A model generated the notes under the pieces. It saw only the letters and a program-made list of their open reading frames with translations. It was not told the DNA's origin and made no database searches. A stretch of 24,849 nucleotides of DNA, from positions 1 through 24,849 of the forward strand of contig JBKJZO010000034.1 of NCBI GenBank assembly GCA_046715235.1, written 5' to 3'. Position 1 is the first letter of the stretch. Each line of letters starts with the position of its first letter. The position numbers were made by a program, and so were the translations under genes. This DNA comes from JBKJZO01 sp046715235 (lineage in GTDB: Bacteria > Actinomycetota > Actinomycetes > BP-191). Shown here piece after piece: positions 1 through 7,603 of the stretch.

Positions 1-9
1 GGGCGTGGA

Positions 10-561
10 ATGCTCGGCGCAATGAACGGGGACGCGCGGGGGCTGGGGCTTTCGACATTCCTCGTGGCGGCGGCGAGTGCGGTCGCCGCCGCCTGCACAA
101 CTCGTCGCGCCGAGAAACCGCGGCCGACTGTCCCGTCAGGACCACCGAGTCCGGGCCCGCCGTCAGCGACAGTCGCGACCGTCGACACCGCCGCCGTACG
201 GACGGCGATCGCGCGCGAGATCTCGCTGATCGCGGGGTACGGCGGCGCTGCGGCCGCATCCTCAGCGTACGAGGTGGGGCTGTTCCGCCGGCACCACGAG
301 GAACATCTCACCGAGCTGCGCAAATGGATCGACGAGGACGTCCCGTCGGCCGTTCCCCGCCCCGGTCTGTCTGAGCCTGTTGGGGTCGACGCAGCCCTTT
401 TGGCGGTGGCGAAAGCCGAGTCGGCAGCCGCTGACGCCGGAGTGGCAGCAAGCGTCGCAGCCGGACCCACACCGTTGTCGGTGCTGCTAGCGCAGATCGC
501 GGCCAACGAGGCGCAGCACGCGTCGTTCTTGCGCTCTCTGGTCGACGGGCGGCCGAGGTGA
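10..561 (+). CDS. Ferritin-like probable lipoprotein (unnamed family, partner of DUF4439 gene)
   Basis: Function unknown. The N-terminus is a hydrophobic alanine-rich segment (about residues 12-28) ending in VAAAC at Cys29, a weak lipobox, so export and lipid anchoring are likely but not certain. A Pro/Ser/Thr-rich linker (about 36-55) follows, then an alpha-helical domain. It carries ferritin-like acidic/His signatures: an RRHHEEH stretch in mid-protein and an E-x-x-H (NEAQH) near the C-terminus. The stop overlaps the GTG of the next gene by 4 bases (GTGA), so the two are translationally coupled. By position and character it resembles Rv2843 of M. tuberculosis, beside the DUF4439-like Rv2844 (recalled synteny, not searched). 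ATG at 10 is used, but ATG at 22 is possible and the frame is open to the window edge, so the true start may lie outside. Metal binding is inferred only. Confidence 0.7.
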   Translation: MLGAMNGDARGLGLSTFLVAAASAVAAACTTRRAEKPRPTVPSGPPSPGPPSATVATVDTAAVRTAIAREISLIAGYGGAAAASSAYEVGLFRRHHEEHLTELRKWIDEDVPSAVPRPGLSEPVGVDAALLAVAKAESAAADAGVAASVAAGPTPLSVLLAQIAANEAQHASFLRSLVDGRPR

Positions 562-1001
562 CCCGATTGCAGACAGCGGACGACGACGTCGCACTCCTGA
601 ACTCGGTCCTGACCGTCGAACACGCCGTCGTCTTCGGTATCGCGACGGCCGGCGCACAGCTGCCGGTGGGCGCACGAGCCCGAGCGCTCGCGCACTATGA
701 CTCGCATCGCAGCAGGCGCGACGCGCTCACGCAGCGACTCCTTGCGCTCGGCGGCTCGCCGGTCGCGGCACTGCCCGCGTACGCCGACGTCGCTGCGGCC
801 AGCCCAGCCGCGGCGATCGTCGCGTTGGAGCGCGCGGCAGTGCGCGCCTTTCTCGACGTGATCGGCGGCCTGCGCGACAAGGCCGCGCGGCAGCTGTGTG
901 TCGCGGCCTTCGCGGCCGAGGCCGTGCACCTCGCCGACGCACGTCGAGCGGCGGGTGTGTCACCACCTGACGCCACCACGGCGTTCGTCACCGGCGACTA
1001 A
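558..1001 (+). CDS. DUF4439 ferritin-like domain protein
   Basis: A 147-residue, almost wholly helical alanine-rich protein with no signal peptide. It fits the DUF4439 ferritin-like family: helix 1 carries an EH pair (TVEHAVVFG), helix 2 HYDSHRSRRD, helix 3 ERAAVRAFLD, and helix 4 E-x-x-H (AEAVHLAD), which together could make a four-helix bundle. In actinobacteria this family sits beside proS, rimP and nusA; here proS lies about 4 kb downstream on the other strand, separated by an inserted exporter operon. The GTG start overlaps the stop of the preceding ferritin-like lipoprotein gene (GTGA). The stop codon overlaps that of the convergent permease gene at 998-1001 (CTAA read both ways). No biochemical role is established for the family as far as I know; di-metal binding is an inference from the Glu/His pattern. 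Confidence 0.82.
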   Translation: MTRLQTADDDVALLNSVLTVEHAVVFGIATAGAQLPVGARARALAHYDSHRSRRDALTQRLLALGGSPVAALPAYADVAAASPAAAIVALERAAVRAFLDVIGGLRDKAARQLCVAAFAAEAVHLADARRAAGVSPPDATTAFVTGD

Positions 1002-2185
1002 GAGCTGGCGCGCAGGGCCGCGCGCAGCTTCATCTGCCCACGCGTGTGCAGGGCGCTTCCGGCGTAGACCCTGCTCGCGAGGAGTACGGCGGCCACCGTC
1101 GCCAGCAGTACCAACGCAACGCTCGCCGCGACCTCCCAGAGCGCTATCTCGCCCGCGGCGGTGCGGATCGGCAGAACCATCGGCGCCGCAGGTGGCACGA
1201 AGGTCGCGATGCGGGCCACCGTCCCACCTGGATCCTCGCTCACGAAGAGCGTCGCGAAGAAGGAGAACACGGCGATCATCGTGATCGGCCCGGTCGTGTT
1301 CTGCAGTTCCTCCGTGCGACTCGCAAGCGCGCCGCCCATCGCGAAGAGCGCGGCGTAGAACGCGTAGCCGAGAACGAACCAGGCGACCACCTCGGCCGCG
1401 ACCCGAACCGTCGAGTCCGGCAGGTCGGCCGACCCTGACAGTGTTGCGGCGAGCAGTCCTATGACAACCAGGCCAACCAGCTGTACGAACCCCAGAAAGC
1501 CGATGCCGAGGATCTTTCCGGTGAGCATGTGCGACGGTTTCGCTTTGGAGAGGACGACCTCCATGACGCGGGAGGCCTTCTCCTCCAGGATGCCGTTGGC
1601 GACGTACAACCCGTAACTGAGCAGCTGGACGTAGAGCAGCAAGGTGCCTATGAAGATCAGCGCCGCCTTCTCGTCCTTGGCCGCATCGGGTGGGTCGAGC
1701 ACATTGACCGCCAAGGCCGCCGGCTGCAGGACCCGCTGCGCCGCCTCACCCGTGACACCTGCGTCCGCGAGCTCGCTTTCGACCGTTGCGGCGCGGTGCG
1801 CGGTCTCGAGGAGCATCCCGAGCCGATCGCCCAGCTCCTTGTTCACTACTGCGGTCCGCCCATCCTGCAGGACGACGTCGACATCCTCTGCGCGCGTCAG
1901 CCGTTCCCCCTCCGCCGCGTCTGCGACCGGAGTCAGGGTGAACGACACGTTCTCACCCGCCGCCTTCGCGACCGCGGGGAGCTTGTCCGCCACGGCGGTC
2001 GAGCCTTTGCCGAGGACGCCCACGCGGTAGCGCTTCGGGCCCTCGTCACCGATCAGGCTGGGGACTACCGCGGCGCCGACGACAAGTAGCAACATGAACG
2101 CCGTCGACGCGAGGAATGCCTTCGACCGCACTCGCTCGCGGATCTCGCGACCCGCAACGAGCACGATCGTCTCGGTTGCCTTCAT
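998..2185 (-). CDS. ABC-2 type transporter permease (NatB/YhaP-like)
   Basis: Membrane subunit of an ABC exporter, 395 residues from ATG at 2185. One N-terminal membrane segment (about residues 23-46) is followed by a roughly 150-residue extracytoplasmic domain, then about five membrane segments from near residue 180 to the end. This is the ABC2_membrane_3 layout seen in NatB and YhaP. The start is fixed by a strong ribosome site (GAGGTGG at 2193-2199, 7 bases upstream) and by a 4-base ATGA overlap with the stop of the ATPase gene; longer in-frame readings would run through that gene and lack hydrophobic character. It is last in an operon of kinase, regulator, ATPase and permease. The substrate is unknown: NatAB exports Na+ in Bacillus, but such pairs are also linked to antibiotic or envelope-stress efflux, so none is assigned. 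Confidence 0.86.
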   Translation of the reverse strand: MKATETIVLVAGREIRERVRSKAFLASTAFMLLLVVGAAVVPSLIGDEGPKRYRVGVLGKGSTAVADKLPAVAKAAGENVSFTLTPVADAAEGERLTRAEDVDVVLQDGRTAVVNKELGDRLGMLLETAHRAATVESELADAGVTGEAAQRVLQPAALAVNVLDPPDAAKDEKAALIFIGTLLLYVQLLSYGLYVANGILEEKASRVMEVVLSKAKPSHMLTGKILGIGFLGFVQLVGLVVIGLLAATLSGSADLPDSTVRVAAEVVAWFVLGYAFYAALFAMGGALASRTEELQNTTGPITMIAVFSFFATLFVSEDPGGTVARIATFVPPAAPMVLPIRTAAGEIALWEVAASVALVLLATVAAVLLASRVYAGSALHTRGQMKLRAALRASS

Positions 2186-3072
2186 CGGGACACCACCTCG
2201 CGGAACAGCTCGGTGAGGGTTGGTCTCTCGCGCTGGAACGTCATGACCCGGCCGGCGGCCCTGGCGGCGTCGAGCAACCCCTGGTCGTCCCCACCACCGA
2301 GGAGCTCGACAACCACCTCGCCGTTCGCGGTCGACACGAGTCGTACGCCGTCGAGCCGCTCGGCCCAGGTGGTCCACCCGCCGTCGAGCGCGACCCGGTA
2401 GCGGTCGACGCCCCGCCGGGCGCGCAGTTCGGCGATGGAGCCGGCGGCGACCACACGGCCCGAATCGACGATCGTCACCTCGTCGCACAGCCGCTCGACA
2501 AGCTCGAGCTGGTGGCTCGAGAAGACGACGCCGGCGCCGCGATCGACCTCGGCCCGCAGGACGTCGGCGAGTACGTCGACGCCGACCGGATCGAGCCCGC
2601 TGAACGGCTCGTCGAGCACCAGCACGTCGGGGCCTTGCACGAGCGCGGTCGCGAGCTGCACCCGCTGCTGGTTGCCGAGCGAGAGCTTCTCCACGTGCTC
2701 GCCTGACCGCTCACCGATACCGAGACTGGCGAGGACACGGTCGGCCGACTCGAACGCCGCTGCCCGCGCCATCCCGCAGAGCCGGCCGAAGTAGGCGACC
2801 TGGTCGCGGGCGGACATCCTGGGGTAGAGCCCGCGCTCCTCCGGCATGTAGCCAAAGCGTGATCGGTCGGCGGGTGTGACCGCCGCGCCTTTCCACAGCA
2901 CCTGACCTGCGTCCGGTTCGGCCAGCCCGAGGGCAATGCGCATGGCCGTCGTCTTGCCGGCACCGTTGCGGCCAACGAACCCGTGGATGCGTCCTGGCAC
3001 CGACGTCAGCGACAGCCCGTCGAGAGCGACGACGTCGCCGTACCGCTTCGTGAGATTCAGTAGCTCGAGCAT
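2182..3072 (-). CDS. ABC transporter ATP-binding protein (NatA/YhaQ-like, DUF4162 tail)
   Basis: ATPase subunit (296 residues) that would pair with the adjacent permease at the inner face of the membrane. Visible motifs in order: Walker A GRNGAGKTT (about residues 35-43), an ABC signature variant LSLGNQQR, Walker B VLVLDEPFSGLDP and the H-loop SSHQLE. After about residue 215 comes a C-terminal region of the DUF4162 type common in drug and sodium exporters of this class. The start MLELLNLTKRY at 3072 is chosen because it opens the canonical ABC fold; a GTG at 3168 would add 32 residues without family character and overlap the regulator gene. It lies 64 bases after the regulator and overlaps the permease start by 4 bases. 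Substrate unknown. Confidence 0.9.
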   Translation of the reverse strand: MLELLNLTKRYGDVVALDGLSLTSVPGRIHGFVGRNGAGKTTAMRIALGLAEPDAGQVLWKGAAVTPADRSRFGYMPEERGLYPRMSARDQVAYFGRLCGMARAAAFESADRVLASLGIGERSGEHVEKLSLGNQQRVQLATALVQGPDVLVLDEPFSGLDPVGVDVLADVLRAEVDRGAGVVFSSHQLELVERLCDEVTIVDSGRVVAAGSIAELRARRGVDRYRVALDGGWTTWAERLDGVRLVSTANGEVVVELLGGGDDQGLLDAARAAGRVMTFQRERPTLTELFREVVSR

Positions 3073-3136
3073 GCGCCCATCGAACCCCGGCGCGACAGCC
3101 CCTGGAACCGCCGAGGGGCGGACATTGCTGTCATCC

Positions 3137-3811
3137 TCATGGTTGAGCCGGGTTGCGCCCGGTGGCACGGACGAGCCCCGACTCGTAGGCGAAGACCACC
3201 GCCTGGACGCGGTCCCGCAGGTGCAACTTCGCGAGCAGATGCGACACGTGCGTCTTGACCGTTGCCTCGCCGAGGAAGAGTTCCTTCGCGATCTCGCGGT
3301 TGGACCTGCCGAGCGCGACCAGGCGCAGCACTTCCGCCTCGCGCTCAGTCAGCTGCTCCAGCGACATCCCTCCGGTCGCTGTCTCGGGAGCAACCGAAAC
3401 GAGCCGGTCCATCACCCGCCGGGTGACGGATGGCGACAGCAACGCGTCGCCGTCTGCGGCGGTTCGGACCGCGGCCACGAGCTCCTCGGGCGGAGCGTTC
3501 TTGAGGAGAAAGCCGCTCGCCCCCGCGCGGATCGCCTCGAGGATGTAGTCGTCGCGCTCGAAGGTGGTCAGGATGACGACCGTCACCCCCTCGCCGGCAA
3601 GCACCCTCGTCGCGGCGATGCCGTCGAGCCCGGGCATCTCGATATCCATCAGTACGACGTCCGGGCGGCAATCGCGCACGACCGTGATCGCCTCGTTGCC
3701 GTCGCCGGCGACACCCACCACTTCCAGCCCCGGCTCGGACTCGAGGATCATCCGGAAGCCGGCCCGCACCATCTCCTGGTCGTCGACCAGGACGACTCGC
3801 AGCTCCGTCAC
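3137..3811 (-). CDS. NarL/LuxR-family response regulator
   Basis: DNA-binding partner of the adjacent sensor kinase, 224 residues. The receiver domain (1 to about 120) has the acidic pair Asp10-Asp11, phosphoacceptor Asp56 (VVLMDIEMPG), Thr82/Thr83 and Lys104. A LuxR-type helix-turn-helix follows from about residue 152 (LTEREAEVLRLVALG, then NREIAKELFLGEATVKTHV). All key phosphotransfer residues are present. The GTG start overlaps the kinase stop by 4 bases (GTGA), indicating coupled translation. The LiaR/DesR-like architecture and placement before the ABC ATPase suggest that it activates its own operon and the exporter, a common actinobacterial arrangement; the signal is not visible in the sequence. 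Confidence 0.95.
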   Translation of the reverse strand: MTELRVVLVDDQEMVRAGFRMILESEPGLEVVGVAGDGNEAITVVRDCRPDVVLMDIEMPGLDGIAATRVLAGEGVTVVILTTFERDDYILEAIRAGASGFLLKNAPPEELVAAVRTAADGDALLSPSVTRRVMDRLVSVAPETATGGMSLEQLTEREAEVLRLVALGRSNREIAKELFLGEATVKTHVSHLLAKLHLRDRVQAVVFAYESGLVRATGRNPAQP

Positions 3812-5040
3812 GACACCGGCTCTTCTGCGGGCAACGGCAGCCAGGCACGCACTTCGAATCCGCCCTCACCACGGCGGCCCGCTCGCAGTTCGCCGCCGAG
3901 CAGCGCCGCCCGCTCGCGCATGCCCACCAGGCCGTGACCGGGCGCCTCGAACGCCGGACCTGGCGCGCCACGGCCGTCGTCGAGGACGGCAAGCTCGAGT
4001 GCCGCGGCGGTCCGGCGTACCAGGACCGAGACCTTCACTCCCGGCCCTGCGTGCTTGAGCGTGTTCGTCAGCGCCTCCTGGACGATCCGGTAGGCCGAGA
4101 GTTCCACGGCGGCGGGCAGGTGTGCGTCCGAAACGCCGTCCAGGTCGACCGAGACGTCGAGACCCGCGTCGCGCATGTGGTCGGCGAGTGCCGGCAGTCG
4201 GTCGATGCGCGGGTGGCTCGCGATGGTGTCGGCGTCATCGTCCTGACGCAACAGCCCAAGCAGGCGCTGCAGCTCGACCAGTGCCTCGCGACTCGACGAC
4301 TCGACCGACTGCAACAGCTCCGGGACCGCGTCGGGCCGCGTGCCCATGACCCGCCGGGCTGCGCCGGCCTGGACGCCCATCAGTGACACGTGGTGCGCCA
4401 GGACGTCGTGCAGCTCGCGCGCGATGCGGACTCGCTCGTCGAGCACCGCGCCGTGTGCGAGGTCCTCCTGGGCCGCTTCGAGCGCAGCGGCCTGCGTCTC
4501 CAGCGTCGCCTCACGTTCGCGGCGGTTGCGGACGAGATCGCCGAGCATCCAGGCCGCGGCGAGGTAGACGGTGTTCGCGATCACGCTGAACAAGTTGATG
4601 AGCTCGATCGGCACCCGGCCCTCGAACGGCTCCGGCGGTGTCCGGAACACCGCCCACACCACCAGCGCCACCACGCCGGCTGTGACGAGGCGACGCGCGG
4701 GCTCACGCCAGCGCCCGCCGTACGCCCCCGCGGTGTAGAGCAGGATGAACAGCGACGTCGGTGACACCGCGCCCTCGGGGATGTCAGCCAGCGCGATCGG
4801 GGCGTAGGCCAGCGCGCCGACGAGCAGGCTGGCGAGCGGCCAGCGGCGGCGCACCAACAGGGCGAGATGCAGAACCGTGAGAGCGGCGACGGCGGTCCTG
4901 AACGGATAGTCGGCAAAGGGGCCGCTGATCGCGGGATCGCTGGCGATGTAGAGCGACAGCGCGGCACCAGCGCCCATCACGGAAGCCAGGACGACGTCGA
5001 AGAGCATGCTTCTGCGCGTCGGGGTCCACGCGGTCGCCAT
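3808..5040 (-). CDS. HisKA_3-type membrane sensor histidine kinase
   Basis: Sensor kinase of 410 residues. The N-terminal half has about five to six membrane segments between residues 13 and 170 with short loops and no large extracellular domain, so it probably senses a signal in or at the membrane, like LiaS/DesK-type kinases. A short coiled linker (170-200) leads to the HisKA_3 dimerisation domain with phosphoacceptor His211 (ARELHDVLAHH). The HATPase domain has the N-box around Asn326 (QEALTNTLKHAG), the G1 box DDGRG near 354-358 and the G2 box GHGLVGMRER near 369. It is the first gene of the four-gene exporter operon, starting 81 bases after the proS stop. No clear ribosome site precedes the ATG. 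Confidence 0.94.
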   Translation of the reverse strand: MATAWTPTRRSMLFDVVLASVMGAGAALSLYIASDPAISGPFADYPFRTAVAALTVLHLALLVRRRWPLASLLVGALAYAPIALADIPEGAVSPTSLFILLYTAGAYGGRWREPARRLVTAGVVALVVWAVFRTPPEPFEGRVPIELINLFSVIANTVYLAAAWMLGDLVRNRREREATLETQAAALEAAQEDLAHGAVLDERVRIARELHDVLAHHVSLMGVQAGAARRVMGTRPDAVPELLQSVESSSREALVELQRLLGLLRQDDDADTIASHPRIDRLPALADHMRDAGLDVSVDLDGVSDAHLPAAVELSAYRIVQEALTNTLKHAGPGVKVSVLVRRTAAALELAVLDDGRGAPGPAFEAPGHGLVGMRERAALLGGELRAGRRGEGGFEVRAWLPLPAEEPVS

Positions 5041-5072
5041 GACGCGAAGGTATCGGACGCCGGCCGGGTCGC

Positions 5073-5092
5073 AGTCCGCCGCGCGGCTGACT
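5073..5092. promoter_or_regulatory. 20-bp dyad in the proS-kinase gap
   Basis: In the 81-base gap between the proS stop and the sensor-kinase start, 5073-5092 forms an inverted repeat. AGTCCGCCGC pairs with GCGGCTGACT, with one mismatched position in ten and no spacer. A second, shorter perfect palindrome, CCGCCGGCGG, lies at 5103-5112. Either could help terminate proS transcription (there is no T-rich tail, so not a classic terminator) or serve as an operator for the kinase operon. Assignment uncertain. Confidence 0.35.
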
Positions 5093-5121
5093 CGCCCTCC
5101 ACCCGCCGGCGGATGTGTCGC

Positions 5122-6858
5122 TTACACGCGTACGGCTGAAAGCGCGTCGGCGAGCGGTACGACGGAACGCTCGCCGGTCTTGCGGTCCTTGATCTCGACG
5201 TTGCCCTCGGCCAGCGCCTTGCCCACGACGACGATCGTCGGGATGCCGATCAGGTCGGCATCGTTGAACTTCACACCCGGAGCGAGCTGCCGATCGTCGA
5301 GCAGCACCCGCAGGCCCGCCGCCTCGAACTCCTCGGTCAACCGCTCCGCTGCCTGCAGCTGCTCGTCGCCTTTTCCGACCGGCACGACGTGTACGTCGGC
5401 CGGCGCGACCGCGCGCGGCCAGATGATGCCCTTGTCGTCGTAGCTCTGCTCCACGATCGCGCCGACCGCGCGGCTGACGCCGAGGCCATAGCTGCCCATC
5501 GTGATACGGATGCGCTCGGCGTCAGGACCGAGCGCATCGAGCTCGAACGCGTCGGCGTACTTGCGGCCGAGCTGGAAGATGTGACCGATCTCGATGCCGC
5601 GCTCCATGAACAGCGGGTTGCCGCAGTTGGGACAGGCATCGCCTTCGCGTACGTCGGCCGCCTCGATGTGGTCATCGACCTCGAAGTCGCGCCCCGCGAC
5701 GACGTACGCCGCGTGCTTGTCCGGCTCGTTGGCGCCGGTGACCCACGCCGTGCCCGGCGCGACCCGCGGGTCCGCGACGTAGCGGTAGCCGAGGCCCTTG
5801 AACGCCTGCGGACCGATGTAGCCGCGCTTGAGTCCGGGGTGCGCCGCGAAGTCGTCCGCTTCGAACAACGCGACCTCGGCCGGATAGAGCGCCGATTCGA
5901 GCCGGCGGAAGTCGACTTCCCTGTCACCAGGAACCCCGACAACGAGGACCGACCAACCCGTCTCGTTCGGCAGCCGGGTCTTGACGACGACGTTCTTGAG
6001 TGTGTCGGCAGCAGAGAACTCCCGGCCTAGTTCCATCCCGTTGAGACGGTCGACGAGGGACTCGATCGTCGGCGTACCAGGTGTGTCGAGCACCTGCAGC
6101 GGCGGCTGAGCCGACGGGTCCGATGCCTCGGGTGCGACGGTGCGCACGGCTTCGGTGTTGGCCGCGAAGTCGCACGAGTGGCAGGCAACATAGCTGTCCT
6201 CACCCGTCACGGCCTTGGCAAGGAACTCCTCCGACGCCGAACCGCCCATCGCGCCCGACTGCGCCGAGACGATGACGTAGTCGAGACCGAGCCGGTCGAA
6301 CGTCTTGATGTAGGCCTCGCGGTGCAGGGCGTAGGAGCGTTGCAAGCCCTCGTCGTCGAGGTCGAACGAGTAGCTGTCCTTCATCACGAACTCGCGGCCG
6401 CGCAGGATGCCCGCGCGTGGCCGGGCCTCGTCCCGGTACTTGGTCTGGATCTGGTACAGGCTCACCGGGAAGTCTTTGTACGACGAGTACTCGCCTTTGA
6501 CGAGGAGCGTGAACATCTCCTCGTGCGTCGGCGCGAGCAAGAAATCGTTGCCCTTGCGGTCTTTCAAGCGGAACAGGTTGTCGCCGTACTCCGTCCAGCG
6601 CCCGGTCGTTTCATACGGCTCGCGTGGCAGCAGGGCGGGGAAGTGCACTTCCTGGGCACCTATCGCGTCCATCTCCTCGCGGACGATGCGCGCGACGTTC
6701 TCGTAGACGAGTTTGCCGAGCGGCAGCCAGGTGTAGCCGCCCGGCGTCGCGCGCCGCACGTAGCCCGCGCGCACCAGCAACCGATGGCTCGGCACCTCTG
6801 CGTCGGCGGGGTCCTCGCGCAGCGTGCGCAGGAACAGCGTCGACATCCGCAGCGCCAC
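5122..6858 (-). CDS. proS: Prolyl-tRNA synthetase (bacterial type, with editing insertion)
   Basis: Charges tRNA-Pro with proline in the cytoplasm; 578 residues, normal for bacterial ProRS. The class II catalytic core opens with TLREDPADAEVPSHRLLVRAG. Motif 2 is in the region around YRDEARPRAGILRGREF, and motif 3 is GSYGLGVSR near the C-terminal third. Between motifs 2 and 3 sits the INS/YbaK-like editing domain. Cysteine pairs at CHSC (before INS) and CPNC (after it) are visible. A C-terminal anticodon-binding domain ends the protein. GTG at 6858 is preferred because GAGGAGA (6866-6872) lies about 8 bases upstream and homologues usually have a few residues before the RMSTLF segment; ATG at 6846 is the alternative. 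It is divergent from the DUF2975 gene across a 121-base regulatory gap. Confidence 0.96.
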   Translation of the reverse strand: MALRMSTLFLRTLREDPADAEVPSHRLLVRAGYVRRATPGGYTWLPLGKLVYENVARIVREEMDAIGAQEVHFPALLPREPYETTGRWTEYGDNLFRLKDRKGNDFLLAPTHEEMFTLLVKGEYSSYKDFPVSLYQIQTKYRDEARPRAGILRGREFVMKDSYSFDLDDEGLQRSYALHREAYIKTFDRLGLDYVIVSAQSGAMGGSASEEFLAKAVTGEDSYVACHSCDFAANTEAVRTVAPEASDPSAQPPLQVLDTPGTPTIESLVDRLNGMELGREFSAADTLKNVVVKTRLPNETGWSVLVVGVPGDREVDFRRLESALYPAEVALFEADDFAAHPGLKRGYIGPQAFKGLGYRYVADPRVAPGTAWVTGANEPDKHAAYVVAGRDFEVDDHIEAADVREGDACPNCGNPLFMERGIEIGHIFQLGRKYADAFELDALGPDAERIRITMGSYGLGVSRAVGAIVEQSYDDKGIIWPRAVAPADVHVVPVGKGDEQLQAAERLTEEFEAAGLRVLLDDRQLAPGVKFNDADLIGIPTIVVVGKALAEGNVEIKDRKTGERSVVPLADALSAVRV

Positions 6859-6911
6859 TGGGTCTTCTCCTCGATCAAGGGTCGTTCTGGGGGTCGCAGG
6901 ATATCCGGGCC

Positions 6912-6939
6912 TTGACACGGCTTCCGATTGGCTTATCGT
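6912..6939 (+). promoter_or_regulatory. Candidate sigma-70 promoter of DUF2975-HTH operon
   Basis: A perfect -35 hexamer TTGACA (6912-6917) is followed after 16 bases by TATCGT (6934-6939), a 4/6 match to TATAAT. Transcription would start near 6946, leaving a leader of about 34 bases before the ATG at 6980. The -10 lies inside the palindromic operator described separately, as expected for a repressor that blocks RNA polymerase. Confidence 0.55.
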
Positions 6940-6965
6940 TCCTCGATAACATCGATTATCGATAA
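6933..6965. promoter_or_regulatory. Palindromic operator, TTATCG/CGATAA half-sites
   Basis: Two adjacent dyads use the same 6-base half-site. The first is TTATCG (6933-6938), five bases, CGATAA (6944-6949); the second is the perfect 10-base palindrome TTATCGATAA (6956-6965). Their centres are about 19-20 bp apart, close to two helical turns, so two dimers could bind one face. The array covers the -10 and the predicted transcription start. The likely ligand is the XRE-type HTH protein at 7600-7839 (autoregulation), inferred from position only. Confidence 0.6.
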
Positions 6966-6979
6966 CCCAGGGGTGTGTG

Positions 6980-7603
6980 ATGAGACGACTACGTGGATTG
7001 CCTTCCGACCTTGCGGTCTTCGAAGCGCTGGTCATTCTGGCGATGGTTCTCACCGCCTCCGTCGCGATTGCGGGTAACTTCACGTTCGGCGTTGGCCACG
7101 GAGACGCAATCACGCGCGTGGAAGAGACCGTGCGGGCGGAGCTGATCGGCGACCGCTGTGACCTGACGCCGCCACAAGGCACGAGTCGCGACGAGCTGCC
7201 GTTCACCGGGACCTGTGAGGCACAGCTCGAGGTGCCTTCAGGCGATCTCGCATTCACGCTGTTGCGAGTCGGCGAGCCGTTGCTGGCCCTGGCGGTCTTC
7301 TACCTGCTCTTCCGCATCGTCCGCACTATGCGCAACGGCGACCCGTTCGTGCCGGCAAACGCGCGCAGGGTCACTGCCATCGGACTCCTCGTCAGCGTCG
7401 GTGGGATGTTGCTTGCGTTCGTTCGCAGCATCGCGACCATGGACTTCTTGTTCAAGGTGCATGACGCCGCCGGGCCGGGCTTCATCGAAACCTCGGCCGA
7501 GATGTCGTTCGCGCCGGCGTTCATAGGGCTGCTGATCCTCGCGTTCGGTGAGGTCTTCCGGCAGGGCACCCGGCTGCGCAAGGACGTCGAGGGGCTGGTA
7601 TGA
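6980..7603 (+). CDS. DUF2975 membrane protein
   Basis: Integral membrane protein of 207 residues with about four membrane segments: roughly 12-32, 87-107, 125-147 and 170-188. A large loop lies between the first two; it contains two cysteines (GDRCDL and TGTCEA) that could form a disulfide if it is extracytoplasmic. DUF2975 proteins are typically encoded just upstream of a small YozG-like HTH protein, exactly as here, where the stop overlaps the next start (ATGA at 7600-7603). No biochemical function is established; the pairing suggests a membrane protein that modulates or is modulated by the regulator. ATG at 6980 is preferred over the in-frame GTG at 6977 because AGGGG (6969-6973) lies 6 bases upstream of the ATG. 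Confidence 0.85.
   Translation: MRRLRGLPSDLAVFEALVILAMVLTASVAIAGNFTFGVGHGDAITRVEETVRAELIGDRCDLTPPQGTSRDELPFTGTCEAQLEVPSGDLAFTLLRVGEPLLALAVFYLLFRIVRTMRNGDPFVPANARRVTAIGLLVSVGGMLLAFVRSIATMDFLFKVHDAAGPGFIETSAEMSFAPAFIGLLILAFGEVFRQGTRLRKDVEGLV

Noticed and set aside
2186..2488. Extended N-terminus for the ABC permease
   Set aside because: The extra residues are Arg-rich and overlap the ATPase gene out of frame; the ATG at 2185 has a strong ribosome site and an ATGA overlap.
6859..7257. Extended N-terminus for prolyl-tRNA synthetase
   Set aside because: It would overlap the promoter, operator and coding start of the divergent DUF2975 gene, and it has no similarity to the ProRS family.
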